From the NCBI RefSeq assembly GCF_028583545.1, contig NZ_CP087106.1, forward strand, positions 620,001-684,000: 64,000 nucleotides of DNA, in the 5' to 3' direction. Of this stretch, positions 50,214 through 61,174 are shown piece after piece. The notes beneath the pieces are model-generated. The model was not told the DNA's origin. It searched no databases and saw nothing but the letters and a program-made list of their open reading frames with translations. Numbering within the stretch: position 1 is the first letter of the stretch; each line of letters starts with the position of its first letter. The stretch comes from Methylobacterium sp. NMS14P (lineage in GTDB: Bacteria; Pseudomonadota; Alphaproteobacteria; Rhizobiales; Beijerinckiaceae). The translations under genes were made by a program, and so were the position numbers.

Positions 50214-52103
50214 GTGCGCTATCCGCCCCACATCCTGGAAGAGATCCGCTCCCGGCTGCCGGCCTCGTCGGTGGTCGGCCGCCGCGTGCAGCTGAAGAAG
50301 GCCGGCCGCGAGTGGCGCGGCCTGTCGCCGTTCAACGCCGAGAAGACGCCGTCCTTCTACGTGAACGATCAGAAGCAGTTCTATCACTGCTTCTCATCCT
50401 CCAAGCACGGCGACATCTTCACGTTCCTCATGGAGACGGAAGGCCTCAGCTTCCCCGAGGCGGTCGAGCGGCTGGCGGGCGAGGCCGGCGTCAGCCTGCC
50501 GGCGCCCACCGAGGACAACCGCGCCAGCGAGCAGAAGCGCGCCGGGGCGATCGAGGTCATGGAGATGGCCGCGCGCTGGTTCGAGGAGCGCCTGCGGTCG
50601 GGCCAGGGCAGCGAGGCCCGCGCCTATCTCGAGCGCCGCGGATTGCGGGACGAGACCCAGCGGGCCTTCCGCCTCGGCTACGCGCCCAACGACCGCTACG
50701 CCCTGCGCGACCACCTCGCCGGACAGGGCGTCGAGAAGGCGCTGATGGTCGAACTCGGCCTGCTCGCGGCCGGGGAGGGCGTCTCGGTCCCCTACGACTA
50801 TTTCCGCGACCGGGTGATGTTCCCGATCACCGACACCCGCGGCCGGGTCGTGGCCTTCGGCGGTCGGGCGCTCGCCAAGGAGGTGCGCGCCAAGTACCTC
50901 AACTCGCCGGAGACGCCGCTCTTCCACAAGGGCCGCACGCTCTACAATTTGCACGGTGCCCGCAAGACCGCCCACGAGCGCGGCTCGATCATCGCGGTCG
51001 AGGGCTATGTCGACGTCATCGCCATGACGCTCGCGGGTCATCCCGAGACCGTGGCGCCCCTGGGCACCGCCCTGACGGAAGACCAGCTCGGCCTGCTATG
51101 GCGCCACGCCGACGAGCCGATCCTCTGCTTCGACGGCGACAAGGCCGGGCAGCGGGCGGCCTTCCGGGCCCTCGACATCGCGCTGCCGCTCCTCGAACCC
51201 GGCCGCTCGCTCCGGATCGCGCTGCTGCCGGGCGGCCAGGATCCGGACGACCTGCTGCGCTCGGGCGGCCCGGCGGCGATCGACCAGGTGCTGACGGCGG
51301 CGCTGCCCCTGTCGGAACTGCTGTGGCGGCGCGCCCTCGAGGCCGGCCCGGTCGACACGCCGGAGCGCCGCGCCGGCCTGACGCAGACCCTGCGCACCAC
51401 GGTGGCGACGATCCGCGACGAGACCGTGCGGCGCTACTACCGCGACGATATCGAGGAGCGCCTGCGCGGCCTGTCGCCCCGCGGCAACCGCGCCGCCGGC
51501 GCGGCCCCGCGCGGACGCCAGCGCTTCGCCCGCCCCGGCGAGCCCGTCTCGCCGCGCATCACCGGGAGCCCGAGCCCGTCGATGACGGCCTCGGCGGGCT
51601 TCACGGGCGCCGCCTCGGTGCGCGAGGCGGTGATCGTCGGTACCCTGCTGGCCCATCCCGAGATGATGGCGGAGTTCGGCGAGGAGGCGGCCGAACTCGA
51701 CTTCGAGGATCCGGACGCGCGGGCGCTGCTGTCGGTCCTGCTGGCCTGCGCGGCCGAGGACGAGCACACGGCGTCCGAGGTGTTGCAGAACCGCATCAAT
51801 CGTGCCGGACTCACAGGGGCGGCCGATCGAATCCTCGCCCTGGCCCGCTCGCGCGACCGCACGACCCTGGCCCCGCACGCCGATCCTGCCCACCGCGCAG
51901 ACGCGCTCCGACAGGCGATGATCTTGCACCGGCAGGCAGGAGCGCTACATAGCGAACTTCGCGAAGCACGGCAGGCGTTTGAGGACGATCCGACCGATGC
52001 CGGGTGGGCATGGCTCTGCGAAGTGAAGGCGAGGCTGGAAACCGTCATCGCCGCCGAGGCGGAGGCCGATACACCGGTGTCGAGCGACTCGACGGCCGTG
52101 TGA
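50214..52103 (+). CDS. dnaG: DNA primase
   Basis: A 629-residue primase that lays RNA primers for replication. The zinc-binding N-domain is recognisable (GLSPFNAEKTPSFYV, FYHCFSSSKHGDIF), but three of four canonical ligands are replaced: Ser38, Asn41 and Ser62, with only Cys59 left. A catalytic TOPRIM domain follows, with EGYVDVIAM and DGDKAGQRAA for metal binding, then the helicase-interacting C-terminal domain after an Arg/Pro-rich linker (about 420-460). Translation starts at a GTG. The gene lies between yqeY and rpoD in the macromolecular-synthesis arrangement. Confidence 0.98.
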   Translation: MRYPPHILEEIRSRLPASSVVGRRVQLKKAGREWRGLSPFNAEKTPSFYVNDQKQFYHCFSSSKHGDIFTFLMETEGLSFPEAVERLAGEAGVSLPAPTEDNRASEQKRAGAIEVMEMAARWFEERLRSGQGSEARAYLERRGLRDETQRAFRLGYAPNDRYALRDHLAGQGVEKALMVELGLLAAGEGVSVPYDYFRDRVMFPITDTRGRVVAFGGRALAKEVRAKYLNSPETPLFHKGRTLYNLHGARKTAHERGSIIAVEGYVDVIAMTLAGHPETVAPLGTALTEDQLGLLWRHADEPILCFDGDKAGQRAAFRALDIALPLLEPGRSLRIALLPGGQDPDDLLRSGGPAAIDQVLTAALPLSELLWRRALEAGPVDTPERRAGLTQTLRTTVATIRDETVRRYYRDDIEERLRGLSPRGNRAAGAAPRGRQRFARPGEPVSPRITGSPSPSMTASAGFTGAASVREAVIVGTLLAHPEMMAEFGEEAAELDFEDPDARALLSVLLACAAEDEHTASEVLQNRINRAGLTGAADRILALARSRDRTTLAPHADPAHRADALRQAMILHRQAGALHSELREARQAFEDDPTDAGWAWLCEVKARLETVIAAEAEADTPVSSDSTAV

Positions 52104-52301
52104 TGCCTGTGTCATGGCGGTGGCGGGGGACCCGGTCCCGCCATAGTTAACAATCGGTCAAGCCTCGGGCTTGCATACGGAAACCGACGACTCACGGCGA
52201 TTGGAGCGATCCGGCGCCGATCTCATACAGCGGCGCCGACGGCGTGGACCGGCCTCATCAGGGCCTCCGCAACGCGCCGCGTGCGAAACAATAGGCTGAT
52301 C

Positions 52302-54281
<1,980 letters not shown>

Positions 54282-54285
54282 GCCC

Positions 54286-54308
54286 GCGCCGCGGACCGCG
54301 CGGCGCTT
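54286..54308 (+). terminator. Hairpin after rpoD, possible terminator
   Basis: GCGCCGCG and CGCGGCGC form a perfect 8-bp stem with a five-base loop four bases after the rpoD stop. Only two T residues follow, so termination would be weak. Confidence 0.4.
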
Positions 54309-54357
54309 CCCCGTCGCCCGCGTTGCCTCGGTGCCGCGCGGCATCCAGTCTGGCGCC

Positions 54358-55617
54358 ATGCTCGAACGCCGCCCGCCAACGCCCGGATCCCCGACGGCCT
54401 TCGCGGATGGCTCGGAGGCTGACGACGTGCCCTTCGGCGCGCTGCAGCCCTCCGTGGGCATCCGCGACTGGCTGCTCGGCGAGGGCGCGCGGATGCCCAA
54501 CGCCGAGGAGATGCTGGCCGGACTCGCCGAGCGCCTGATCGCGATCGGCGTGCCGGTGGACCGGGCCTCCACGGCGATCGACACCCTGCACTCGGAATAC
54601 GCCGGGGTCGGCCGCATCTGGACCCGGGATGGCGGCACCACCGTGCGGCTGTTCCCGCACGGCGCCCGCTCGACGGACGCCTATCTCAACAGCCCGTTTC
54701 ACACGGTCCACGAGACCGGCGAGTGGCTGATCCTCGACCTGTCGGAGACCCCGGACGACGCCTACGCGATCGTTCCGGACCTGAAGGCCGGCGGCTACAC
54801 CCACTACGTGGTGGCGCCCCTGTTCTTCACGAACGGCACGCAGAACGGCATCACCTTCGCCACGCGCGCCCCCGGAGGGTTCCGGGACGACGACATCGCG
54901 ATCCTGCGCTTCGTCATGCCGGCGCTGGCGGCCGTGATGGAGATGCGCGTCCTCAACAAGCAGCTCGACCACGTGCTCCGGCTCTACGTCGGCGACGAGC
55001 CGCACCGGGCGATCCTGGCCGGCGATATCCGCCGCGGGCAGGTGACCCGGATCCGCTCGGCGATCCTGTTCGCCGACATGCGCGACTACACCCGCACCAC
55101 CGCCGACATGACGCCCGAGGAGGCCGTGGGCCTGCTCAACGTGTTCTTCGACTGCCTCGTGCCGCCGATCGAGCGGGAGGGCGGCGAGGTCCTGAAGTAT
55201 CTCGGCGACGGCCTGCTGGCGATCTTCCGCGAGTCCGGCGACGACCTGGGCGGCGCGGCCAAGGGCGCGCTCACGGCGGCCCAGCACGCCCTGGCGGCCC
55301 TCGACGAGGCGAACGCCCTCCACCAGTTCCCGGTGCCGGTGGCCGCGGGCATCGCGCTCCACCACGGCGAGGCCGCCTACGGCAATGTCGGGTCCGGCTC
55401 CCGCCTCGACTTCACGGTGATCGGCCGCGACGTGAACCTCGCGAGCCGCATCGCGCAGCTGAACCGCGCCCTCGGCGAGCCGCTGCTGATGTCGAAGCCC
55501 TTCGTGGATTTCCTCTGGGGCGACCCGATCCCGCTGGGCGAGCACCGGCTCAGCGGCTTCGACGAGCCCATGGCGGTGTTCCGGCCGAAATTCCTGCGCC
55601 CGCGCAGATCCAGCTGA
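54358..55617 (+). CDS. Class III adenylate cyclase
   Basis: A 419-residue protein without membrane segments. The N-terminal half (about 1-215) is a sensory-type region unlike a classical GAF or PAS to my eye. The C-terminal class III cyclase domain has the metal aspartates in [10 protein letters not shown] and [10 protein letters not shown], the adenine-selecting lysine in [10 protein letters not shown], and transition-state residues in [16 protein letters not shown]. It should make cAMP from ATP in the cytoplasm. Rhizobiales carry many such cyclases with diverse input domains. The ATG at 54358 is preferred to a GTG nine codons earlier; no strong ribosome site is visible for either. Confidence 0.92.
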   Translation: MLERRPPTPGSPTAFADGSEADDVPFGALQPSVGIRDWLLGEGARMPNAEEMLAGLAERLIAIGVPVDRASTAIDTLHSEYAGVGRIWTRDGGTTVRLFPHGARSTDAYLNSPFHTVHETGEWLILDLSETPDDAYAIVPDLKAGGYTHYVVAPLFFTNGTQNGITFATRAPGGFRDDDIAILRFVMPALAAVMEMRVLNKQLDHVLRLYVGDEPHRAILAGDIRRGQVTRIRSAILFADMRDYTRTTADMTPEEAVGLLNVFFDCLVPPIEREGGEVLKYLGDGLLAIFRESGDDLGGAAKGALTAAQHALAALDEANALHQFPVPVAAGIALHHGEAAYGNVGSGSRLDFTVIGRDVNLASRIAQLNRALGEPLLMSKPFVDFLWGDPIPLGEHRLSGFDEPMAVFRPKFLRPRRSS

Positions 55618-55718
55618 CCGGGTCACGGAGAGCGTCCCCGATCGATCCCGACGTCACGCGGCCGTCGCCGACACCCGCCGCGATCTCGGGCCAGCGGCCG
55701 ATCCGTGCGCCGTCCGTC

Positions 55719-56873
55719 TCACCACGTCGGCACGAACGGCATTGCGTAGGGGGTGTGCCGACACCCCCAGACCGGATCGATCATCTTCGCCATCACGTCC
55801 CGGGCCAGGGCGCCGGCGCGTATGGCGACCTCCTTGGGGACCTGCGTCCGCTCGAGGATCTTCAGGCAGGCGTGTCCGCAGGCGCTGTACTGTCCGAGAT
55901 GGTACGCGTTGAGGGCGAACTCATCGAGCAAGCCGTACTCGTAGACCCACGGGTTCAAGGAAATCCCCTCGCTCGGAAGCTCGAGCGCCAGGCCCGCCTC
56001 CGCGTATCGATATCCGTCCGCGAACCGCTTCCTGAGCCTGCAGAACCGACTGGCCCCGTGTCGCGCTTCCGCCCGCGCCGGACGGACGGAGGTGGCGCGC
56101 TCGTAGAGCTGCAGCACCCTGTCCTCCGGCTCATCGAGGCGCTCCGCGTTCACGGCCGCCATCAGCAGGTTGAAATAGATTTCCTCGTCCCATCCACCTA
56201 GATCGGCCCGCTTCAGAAAGCATTCGTAGGCTTTCCGATACGCGCCGGCGGCATCGTGGGTGGTCCCGAGGTACATCGTGTACCGGGCGATCATGAAGGG
56301 ATCTGTCTCGACCGCCAGCGCCTTCTCGAGGACCGCGATATCCCGCGCGTCCGCCGTCGTGTCGCGGTGCCGGGCCCCGTCGTCGCCGCGGCGCATCGCG
56401 AGGGGAAGGATCGGTGTCTCGGCCACGCCGGGGCAGCTGAGAAATTCGTGCAGGACGCCCCGGTAGCGCCAGTTCTCCCGGCTGCTGACCAACTGGTTGC
56501 GCCAGTACCGCGTGTGCTCGTCGATGATCTCGAACCGATAGCCGGGCGCACGCAGTTTCGGCATCGCGAAGTCCGCCGGCATGATCAGCTCATCGTCGGC
56601 GTCGATGATCAGAACGTACTGCGCGTGACGCCGGGCGAGTTTCAAGGCCTCGTTCCGGTTGAAGGCAAAATCGACCCAGGGCCGCTCGACCAAGGCACCC
56701 GGTATGTCTGCCAGCGTGGCGCGGATGATATCCTGGGTTCCGTCCGTTGATCCGGTATCAACAATGATCCAATGATCGATAATCGGACGAACAGAGTCGA
56801 TACATCGACGGATAACGTGGGCCTCGTCCTTCACGATCATGGACAAACAGATTGTCGATCCGCGATTCTTCAT
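55719..56873 (-). CDS. Family 2 glycosyltransferase with C-terminal helical repeats
   Basis: A 384-residue cytoplasmic protein. The first 100 residues form a GT2 domain: SMIVKDEAHVIRRCIDSV, IIVDTGSTDGTQD and the DxD-like IIDADDELIMP. The rest contains TPR-like helical pairs (about 170-330; YTMYLGTTHDAAGAYRKAYE, EEIYFNLLMAAVNAERL). Proteins of this design glycosylate sugars, peptides or other proteins. Base composition, especially of the 5' half, is clearly lower in GC than its neighbours, and the spacer upstream is AT-rich, so recent acquisition is likely. It is monocistronic and convergent with the cyclase gene. Confidence 0.9.
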   Translation of the reverse strand: MKNRGSTICLSMIVKDEAHVIRRCIDSVRPIIDHWIIVDTGSTDGTQDIIRATLADIPGALVERPWVDFAFNRNEALKLARRHAQYVLIIDADDELIMPADFAMPKLRAPGYRFEIIDEHTRYWRNQLVSSRENWRYRGVLHEFLSCPGVAETPILPLAMRRGDDGARHRDTTADARDIAVLEKALAVETDPFMIARYTMYLGTTHDAAGAYRKAYECFLKRADLGGWDEEIYFNLLMAAVNAERLDEPEDRVLQLYERATSVRPARAEARHGASRFCRLRKRFADGYRYAEAGLALELPSEGISLNPWVYEYGLLDEFALNAYHLGQYSACGHACLKILERTQVPKEVAIRAGALARDVMAKMIDPVWGCRHTPYAMPFVPTW

Positions 56874-57225
56874 TCCGGAGCCGTCCCATCGTGCGCTCAG
56901 ATCTCGGGTGCGCAGTCATCAAGGCTCCTAACACCACCACGACGCGATGACAAAGTGATCGACAGCGTCACTAAAATTATACTTCGAAGAACTAAATTAA
57001 AGTCTGAAGTCGACTTTACATAAATAATTGAGGATCGTCACAATATCTCTATAGATAAATTTCAAATATTCAATTTAAGAGCATGAGGCCCGCGCATCGA
57101 AGCCCATCGGCCCTGGATCGGGAGCATGATCGACCCGATCCCGCGACCAACCTCGAAGGGCAGGCCGCACGGTCTTCCATCCGCGCTGCCGCAATCTCCA
57201 GAATCTTCATGGGCATGCGGGCGTT
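56874..57225. other. 352-base AT-rich spacer
   Basis: No gene is seen. From about 56960 to 57080 the sequence is roughly two-thirds A+T, in sharp contrast to the rest of the window, and includes a perfect palindrome AAGTCGACTT at 57006-57015. It probably contains the glycosyltransferase promoter, and it may be part of a transferred segment. The last 145 bases regain normal GC content. Confidence 0.7.
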
Positions 57226-57735
57226 TCAGCCCCTGAGCGTCATCGTGCTGCCGGAGACGCCGAAATCGCGCAGGCGCCTGAGGAACGACATGCCCAACAG
57301 GCTGGTCGATAGGAGCCCGCGCGGGATCACGACCGCCTCGACGTCCCGCACCGTGATCGATCCGATCTGCACGATCGCGATCCGGATCGGTGCGACGCGG
57401 ACCGTCCCGTTCGCGGTGTTCCAGACGCGCGTGAAATCGGACGGCCCGACCTGGATCCCGATCCGCGCGGCGTCCTCCTCGGAGAACGCGCAGGCGCTCG
57501 CCCCCGTATCGACCATCATCGGCAGCGAACGGCCGTCCAGAAGGGCGTTGACGAAGAAGTGGCCGTTGCGGCCAGCCTGGAGAGCCACACCGGCGGCGGC
57601 ACTGCCCGCGAGATCCGGCTCCGGCGGCGGAGCGATGGCGCGCGCGACCGGCGCCGGTCGCACGCCGTCGCGCAGTTTCAGGACGGCCGTGACACCGAGG
57701 AAGCCGAGCAGGCAGATCAACAGGATTGTGCGCAC
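57226..57735 (-). CDS. Retropepsin-like clan AA aspartic protease (TIGR02281 type)
   Basis: A membrane-anchored protein of about 169 residues. A hydrophobic N-terminal segment (about 3-20, TILLICLLGFLGVTAVL) is followed by a Pro/Ala linker and a retropepsin domain with the catalytic Asp76 in VDTGASACAF and the hydrophobic LLGMSFLRRL near the C-terminus. Such single-domain proteases of alphaproteobacteria act as dimers in the envelope; natural targets are unknown. I favour the GTG at 57735, which places the anchor first; the frame is open to 57897 and a longer N-terminus cannot be excluded. Confidence 0.85.
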   Translation of the reverse strand: MRTILLICLLGFLGVTAVLKLRDGVRPAPVARAIAPPPEPDLAGSAAAGVALQAGRNGHFFVNALLDGRSLPMMVDTGASACAFSEEDAARIGIQVGPSDFTRVWNTANGTVRVAPIRIAIVQIGSITVRDVEAVVIPRGLLSTSLLGMSFLRRLRDFGVSGSTMTLRG

Positions 57736-57969
57736 GCGAATCCGCCCGTGACGTGGAGTGCCGGGGACCGGAGGTGTTCCGGGATCCCGGCGATCAGATG
57801 CCAGACCCGTGAAGGGATGGTGCGCGATGGCGAGCGCCGCCCGGACCCGCGCGCCGATTCCGCTCCACGTGGTGTCCAGACCGTCACCGCGATCCACCGA
57901 TTGTCACGGCAAAGCCGCCGTGGCCGCGGCGCGGGGTTGACCGGCCCCGGACGGGGGGCCACATCTGCG

Positions 57970-58082
57970 TCTGTTCCAGGGAGATCCCCGGCAAGGGGCT
58001 GAGAAACCGCTGGCACGTCCGTCAGGACCTGCGGCGCGGAAATCCTTCGAACCTGATCCGGCTCATACCGGCGTAGGGATTG
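57970..58082 (+). promoter_or_regulatory. TPP riboswitch (thi box)
   Basis: The conserved core elements are present in the right order: CCCC-GGCAA-GGGG followed by CTGAGA (P3 and the pyrimidine-sensor loop), then GAACCTGATC, ATACCGGCGTAGGGA at the 3' side, and flanking ATCCC/GGGAT able to form P1. It lies 80 bases upstream of thiO and should switch the thiOSGE operon off when thiamine pyrophosphate is plentiful, probably by hiding the ribosome site or by termination. Confidence 0.95.
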
Positions 58083-58161
58083 GACCGCGGCCGCCCGAAA
58101 GGCAGGCCACAGCTTCTCACCGAAGCGCACGGCCCGATCTCCGCGACGGCAATCCGCGGAG

Positions 58162-59385
58162 ATGATTGTGCCCCTCGACCGACCCGCCTCACCGATCGGC
58201 CGCCGCCGCGATCCGGACGGCAGCGCTACGCCGACGCCCCTTCCGGCGCGGACCGACGTCGCGGTGGTCGGCGGCGGGCTGATCGGGCTGTCGATCGCGT
58301 GGCGCCTCGCCCGAGCTGGCCGTGCCGTGACGGTGCTGGAGCGGGACACGATCGGGGCGGGCGCGAGCCTCGCGGCCACCGGCATGCTGGCCCCGGCCGC
58401 CGAGCACGAGCCGGGCTCCGACCCGCTGCTCCCACTCGCCCTGGACTCGCTCCGTCTCTGGCCCGAGTTCCGCGACGCCCTGGAAGCGGAGTCAGGCCGC
58501 GCGATCGATTACCGGGCCGACGGCACCCTGGTGCTGGCGGTCGGCCGCGACGAGGTCGAGCGCCTGAGATTCCGCTACGACCTGCAGCGCCGCTCGGGGC
58601 TCGAGGCCACCTGGCTGCCGGGCAGCGAGGTGCGGCGCCTGGAGCCGGGCCTGCGCCCCTCCGTCACCGCCGGGATCCACTGCCCGCTCGACCATCAGGT
58701 CGATCCCCGTCTGGTCATGGACGCGCTCACCGAGGCCTGCCGCCGGGCCGGCGTGATCCTGGTGGAGCGGACCCCCGTCACCGGCCTCGACTGGTCGGGC
58801 GGCCGCGTGACCGGGATCCGCGCCGGCGACCGCGTCGCGGCGGCGGAGACCGTCATCCTCGCCTCCGGCGCCTGGAGCGGGGAGGGTGGTCTGCTGCCCG
58901 ACGCGCTCGCCCTTCCGGTCCGCCCGCTGAAGGGCCAGTCTCTGGCCCTGCGCACCACCGCCCGCACCGGTACCCTGGCGCGGATGGTCTGGACCGAGCA
59001 GGTCCACATGGCGCCGAAGAGCGACGGCCATCTCGTCGTCGGCGCGACCGTCGAGGATTGCGGCTTCCGGCCCGGCGTCACCGCGGGCGGGCTCTACGCC
59101 CTGCTGGAGGGTGCCCGCCGGGTGCTTCCCGGGATCGAGGAGATGGAGGTCGAGGCGGTGTGGAGCGGCTACCGTCCGACCTCGGACGACGACGCCCCGA
59201 TCCTCGACGCGATCGCCCCGGGCCTGGTCGCCGCCACCGGGCACCATCGCAACGGCTACCTGCTCGCCCCGGTCACCGCCGACGCGATTGCCGCGCTGGT
59301 GCTGCACGGCGCGCTGCCGGAGGTGGCGCGTCCCTTCACCCGCGCGCGCTTCGGCCAGCCGGAAGCGCTGAGGGCCTCGGCATGA
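58162..59385 (+). CDS. thiO: Glycine oxidase ThiO
   Basis: A 407-residue FAD-dependent oxidase that converts glycine to the imine (dehydroglycine) needed for the thiazole ring of thiamine. The FAD site is VAVVGGGLIGLSIAWRLARA (from about residue 33), with GAGASLAATGMLAPAAEHEP and, near the C-terminus, ATGHHRNGYLLAPVTADAIA. It begins with about 30 extra residues rich in Pro and Arg; the ATG at 58162 has GCGGAG upstream. It is the first gene after the TPP riboswitch, and its TGA overlaps thiS (ATGA). thiC, which often precedes thiO, is absent. Confidence 0.96.
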   Translation: MIVPLDRPASPIGRRRDPDGSATPTPLPARTDVAVVGGGLIGLSIAWRLARAGRAVTVLERDTIGAGASLAATGMLAPAAEHEPGSDPLLPLALDSLRLWPEFRDALEAESGRAIDYRADGTLVLAVGRDEVERLRFRYDLQRRSGLEATWLPGSEVRRLEPGLRPSVTAGIHCPLDHQVDPRLVMDALTEACRRAGVILVERTPVTGLDWSGGRVTGIRAGDRVAAAETVILASGAWSGEGGLLPDALALPVRPLKGQSLALRTTARTGTLARMVWTEQVHMAPKSDGHLVVGATVEDCGFRPGVTAGGLYALLEGARRVLPGIEEMEVEAVWSGYRPTSDDDAPILDAIAPGLVAATGHHRNGYLLAPVTADAIAALVLHGALPEVARPFTRARFGQPEALRASA

Positions 59386-59594
59386 AACTCCTCGTCAACG
59401 GTGAGCCCCGCGACTGCGCGGTCGAGACGGTGGACGCTCTCTTCCGCCTCGAGGCGGAAGAGAGCGGCATCGAGAGCCCGCAGGGCGTCGCCATCGCGCT
59501 GAACGGCCGGGTTCTGCGCCGCCGGGACTGGGGCGAGACCCCGGTCGCGGAGGGCGACCGCGTCGAGATCGTCCGCGCCATGCAGGGAGGTTGA
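59382..59594 (+). CDS. thiS: Sulfur carrier protein ThiS
   Basis: A 70-residue ubiquitin-fold protein that carries sulfur as a C-terminal thiocarboxylate for thiazole synthesis. It starts [12 protein letters not shown] and ends in the required diglycine (IVRAMQGG). The start overlaps the thiO stop as ATGA and the stop is two bases before thiG, so all are translationally linked. The activating adenylyltransferase (ThiF/MoeB type) must be encoded elsewhere. Confidence 0.96.
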   Translation: MKLLVNGEPRDCAVETVDALFRLEAEESGIESPQGVAIALNGRVLRRRDWGETPVAEGDRVEIVRAMQGG

Positions 59595-59596
59595 GC

Positions 59597-60400
59597 ATGG
59601 ACCAGAATCACACGCCGCCGCGCTCCGAGCGTGGGGATGACAGCCTGACCATCGCCGGGGTCACGCTATCGTCTCGGCTGTTCATCGGCACCGCCGGCTA
59701 CCCGACGCAGGCGATCATGCGCGACGCCGTTCAGGCGAGCGGCGCCGACGTGGTCACGGCCTCGATCCGCCGGGTCTCCCTCCAGGGCCACGGCTCGGAC
59801 ACGGTCAAGATCCTGAAGGGCAAGCGCTTCCTGCCGAATACCGCCGGCTGCGAGACGGCCCGGGACGCGATCATGACCGCCGAGCTCGCCCGCGAGGCGC
59901 TCGACACCAACTGGATCAAGGTCGAGGTCATCGGCGACCGGGAGACGCTCTACCCGGACGTGATGGAGTTGATCGAGGCCTGCCGCCACCTCGTGGACGA
60001 CGGCTTCGTGGTGCTGCCCTACTGCAACGACGACCCGATCGTGTGCCAGCGCCTGGAGGATCTCGGCTGCGCCGCCGTGATGCCCATGGGCTCCCTGATC
60101 GGCTCCGGGATGGGGGTGGCCAACCCGGCCAATCTGGAGCTGATCTGCCGCCGGGCGAAGGTGCCGGTCGTCGTCGATGCCGGCATCGGCACGGCCTCGG
60201 ACGCGGTGATCGCCATGGAGCTCGGCGCCTCCGCCTGCCTGATCAACACCGCCGTCGCCAAGGCCGACGATCCGGTGCGGATGGCCCACGCCATGGGCCG
60301 GGCCGTGGAGGCCGGGCGCGACGCGCACCTCGCCGGGCGGATCCCCCGCCGCGGCCGGGCCGAGCCGTCGAGCCCGCAGCTCGGCCTCGTCGGCTCGTGA
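59597..60400 (+). CDS. thiG: Thiazole synthase ThiG
   Basis: A 267-residue TIM-barrel enzyme that joins deoxyxylulose phosphate, dehydroglycine and ThiS-borne sulfur into the thiamine thiazole. The catalytic lysine is in [61 protein letters not shown] and [14 protein letters not shown] are family signatures. The ATG at 59597 follows GGGAGG and is preferred to a TTG inside the thiS stop. Its stop overlaps the thiE start (GTGA). Confidence 0.98.
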   Translation: MDQNHTPPRSERGDDSLTIAGVTLSSRLFIGTAGYPTQAIMRDAVQASGADVVTASIRRVSLQGHGSDTVKILKGKRFLPNTAGCETARDAIMTAELAREALDTNWIKVEVIGDRETLYPDVMELIEACRHLVDDGFVVLPYCNDDPIVCQRLEDLGCAAVMPMGSLIGSGMGVANPANLELICRRAKVPVVVDAGIGTASDAVIAMELGASACLINTAVAKADDPVRMAHAMGRAVEAGRDAHLAGRIPRRGRAEPSSPQLGLVGS

Positions 60401-61053
60401 GGGCGCTGCCGTCGCCGCTGCTCGCGGTGACGGACCGGCACGGGCATCCGCGGCCGCTCGCCGAGACCGTGCGGGCGGTCCTCGACGGCGGCGGGCGCTG
60501 GATCTGGTTCCGCGACAGGGACCTGGAGGCGGAGGCGCGCCTCCGCCTCGGCGCGGGCGTGGCCGAGCGCGTGCGGGCCGCGAACGGCGTCCTGACGGTC
60601 GGAGGCGATGTGGCGCTGGCGCGCGCGCTCGGTGCCGACGGCGTGCATCTCGTTGGCGGTTCGGAACCGGAGGCGATAGCGGCGGCGCGGGCCGCCCTGG
60701 GCGAGGCTGCGCTGATCGGCGTCTCGGCGCACACGCCGCGCGAGGCCGCGGCCGCCGCGAAGGCCGGCGCCGATTACGTGACCCTCAGCCCGATCTACCC
60801 GACCGCGAGCAAGCCCGGCTACGGACCGGCGCTTGGGCTGAAGGGCCTCGCCGCCGCACGTGCGGCGGGCCTGCCGACCGTGGCCCTGGGCGGTGTCGGT
60901 CCAGAGGTGATCGGGGCCTGTCGCGCGGCGGGGGCGGCGGGCTTCGCCGTCCTGGGTGGCCTGATGCGGGCCGTGGATCCGGCCGACGCGACCCGGGCTC
61001 TCCTGAAGGCCTGGGGCGCAGCGGAGTCTTCGGCGGCTCGCACAGCCACGTGA
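60397..61053 (+). CDS. thiE: Thiamine phosphate synthase ThiE
   Basis: A 218-residue enzyme that couples HMP pyrophosphate and thiazole phosphate to thiamine phosphate. Typical segments are [17 protein letters not shown] (substrate phosphate region), [29 protein letters not shown] (in part: [19 protein letters not shown]), [20 protein letters not shown] and [19 protein letters not shown]. It begins at a GTG overlapping the thiG stop; no other start fits the conserved N-terminus. It ends the riboswitch-controlled operon, directly before an interspersed repeat. Confidence 0.95.
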   Translation: MRALPSPLLAVTDRHGHPRPLAETVRAVLDGGGRWIWFRDRDLEAEARLRLGAGVAERVRAANGVLTVGGDVALARALGADGVHLVGGSEPEAIAAARAALGEAALIGVSAHTPREAAAAAKAGADYVTLSPIYPTASKPGYGPALGLKGLAAARAAGLPTVALGGVGPEVIGACRAAGAAGFAVLGGLMRAVDPADATRALLKAWGAAESSAARTAT

Positions 61054-61065
61054 AAAACTGACCCC

Positions 61066-61154
61066 GTCTCTGCGAGCGCAGCGAAGCAATCTCGGGACAC
61101 GCCGCGTTCGGCGATGACGCGCCGCCCTGGATTGCTTCGTGCCGCCCGCGAAGA
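61066..61154. repeat. Interspersed inverted-repeat element, copy 2
   Basis: Left half TGCGAGCGCAGCGAAGCAAT, right half CCTGGATTGCTTCGTGCC followed by GCCCGCGAAGAC: the same two half-units as copy 1 at 18445-18533, again about 35 bases apart. It fills the gap between the convergent thiE and Anbu protease genes and can form a long hairpin. Confidence 0.85.
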
Positions 61155-61174
61155 CAGCCGACGGTGCACCCGCC

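Noticed and set aside
52104..52301. A TTAACA-based promoter for rpoD
   Set aside because: The hexamer at 52147 has no good partner at 16-18 bases, only TTGCAT at 18; too weak to list.
57083..57751. A 222-codon plus-strand frame opposite the aspartic protease
   Set aside because: Arg/Ser/Thr-rich antisense sequence; the minus-strand protein has a clear DTGAS motif and membrane anchor.
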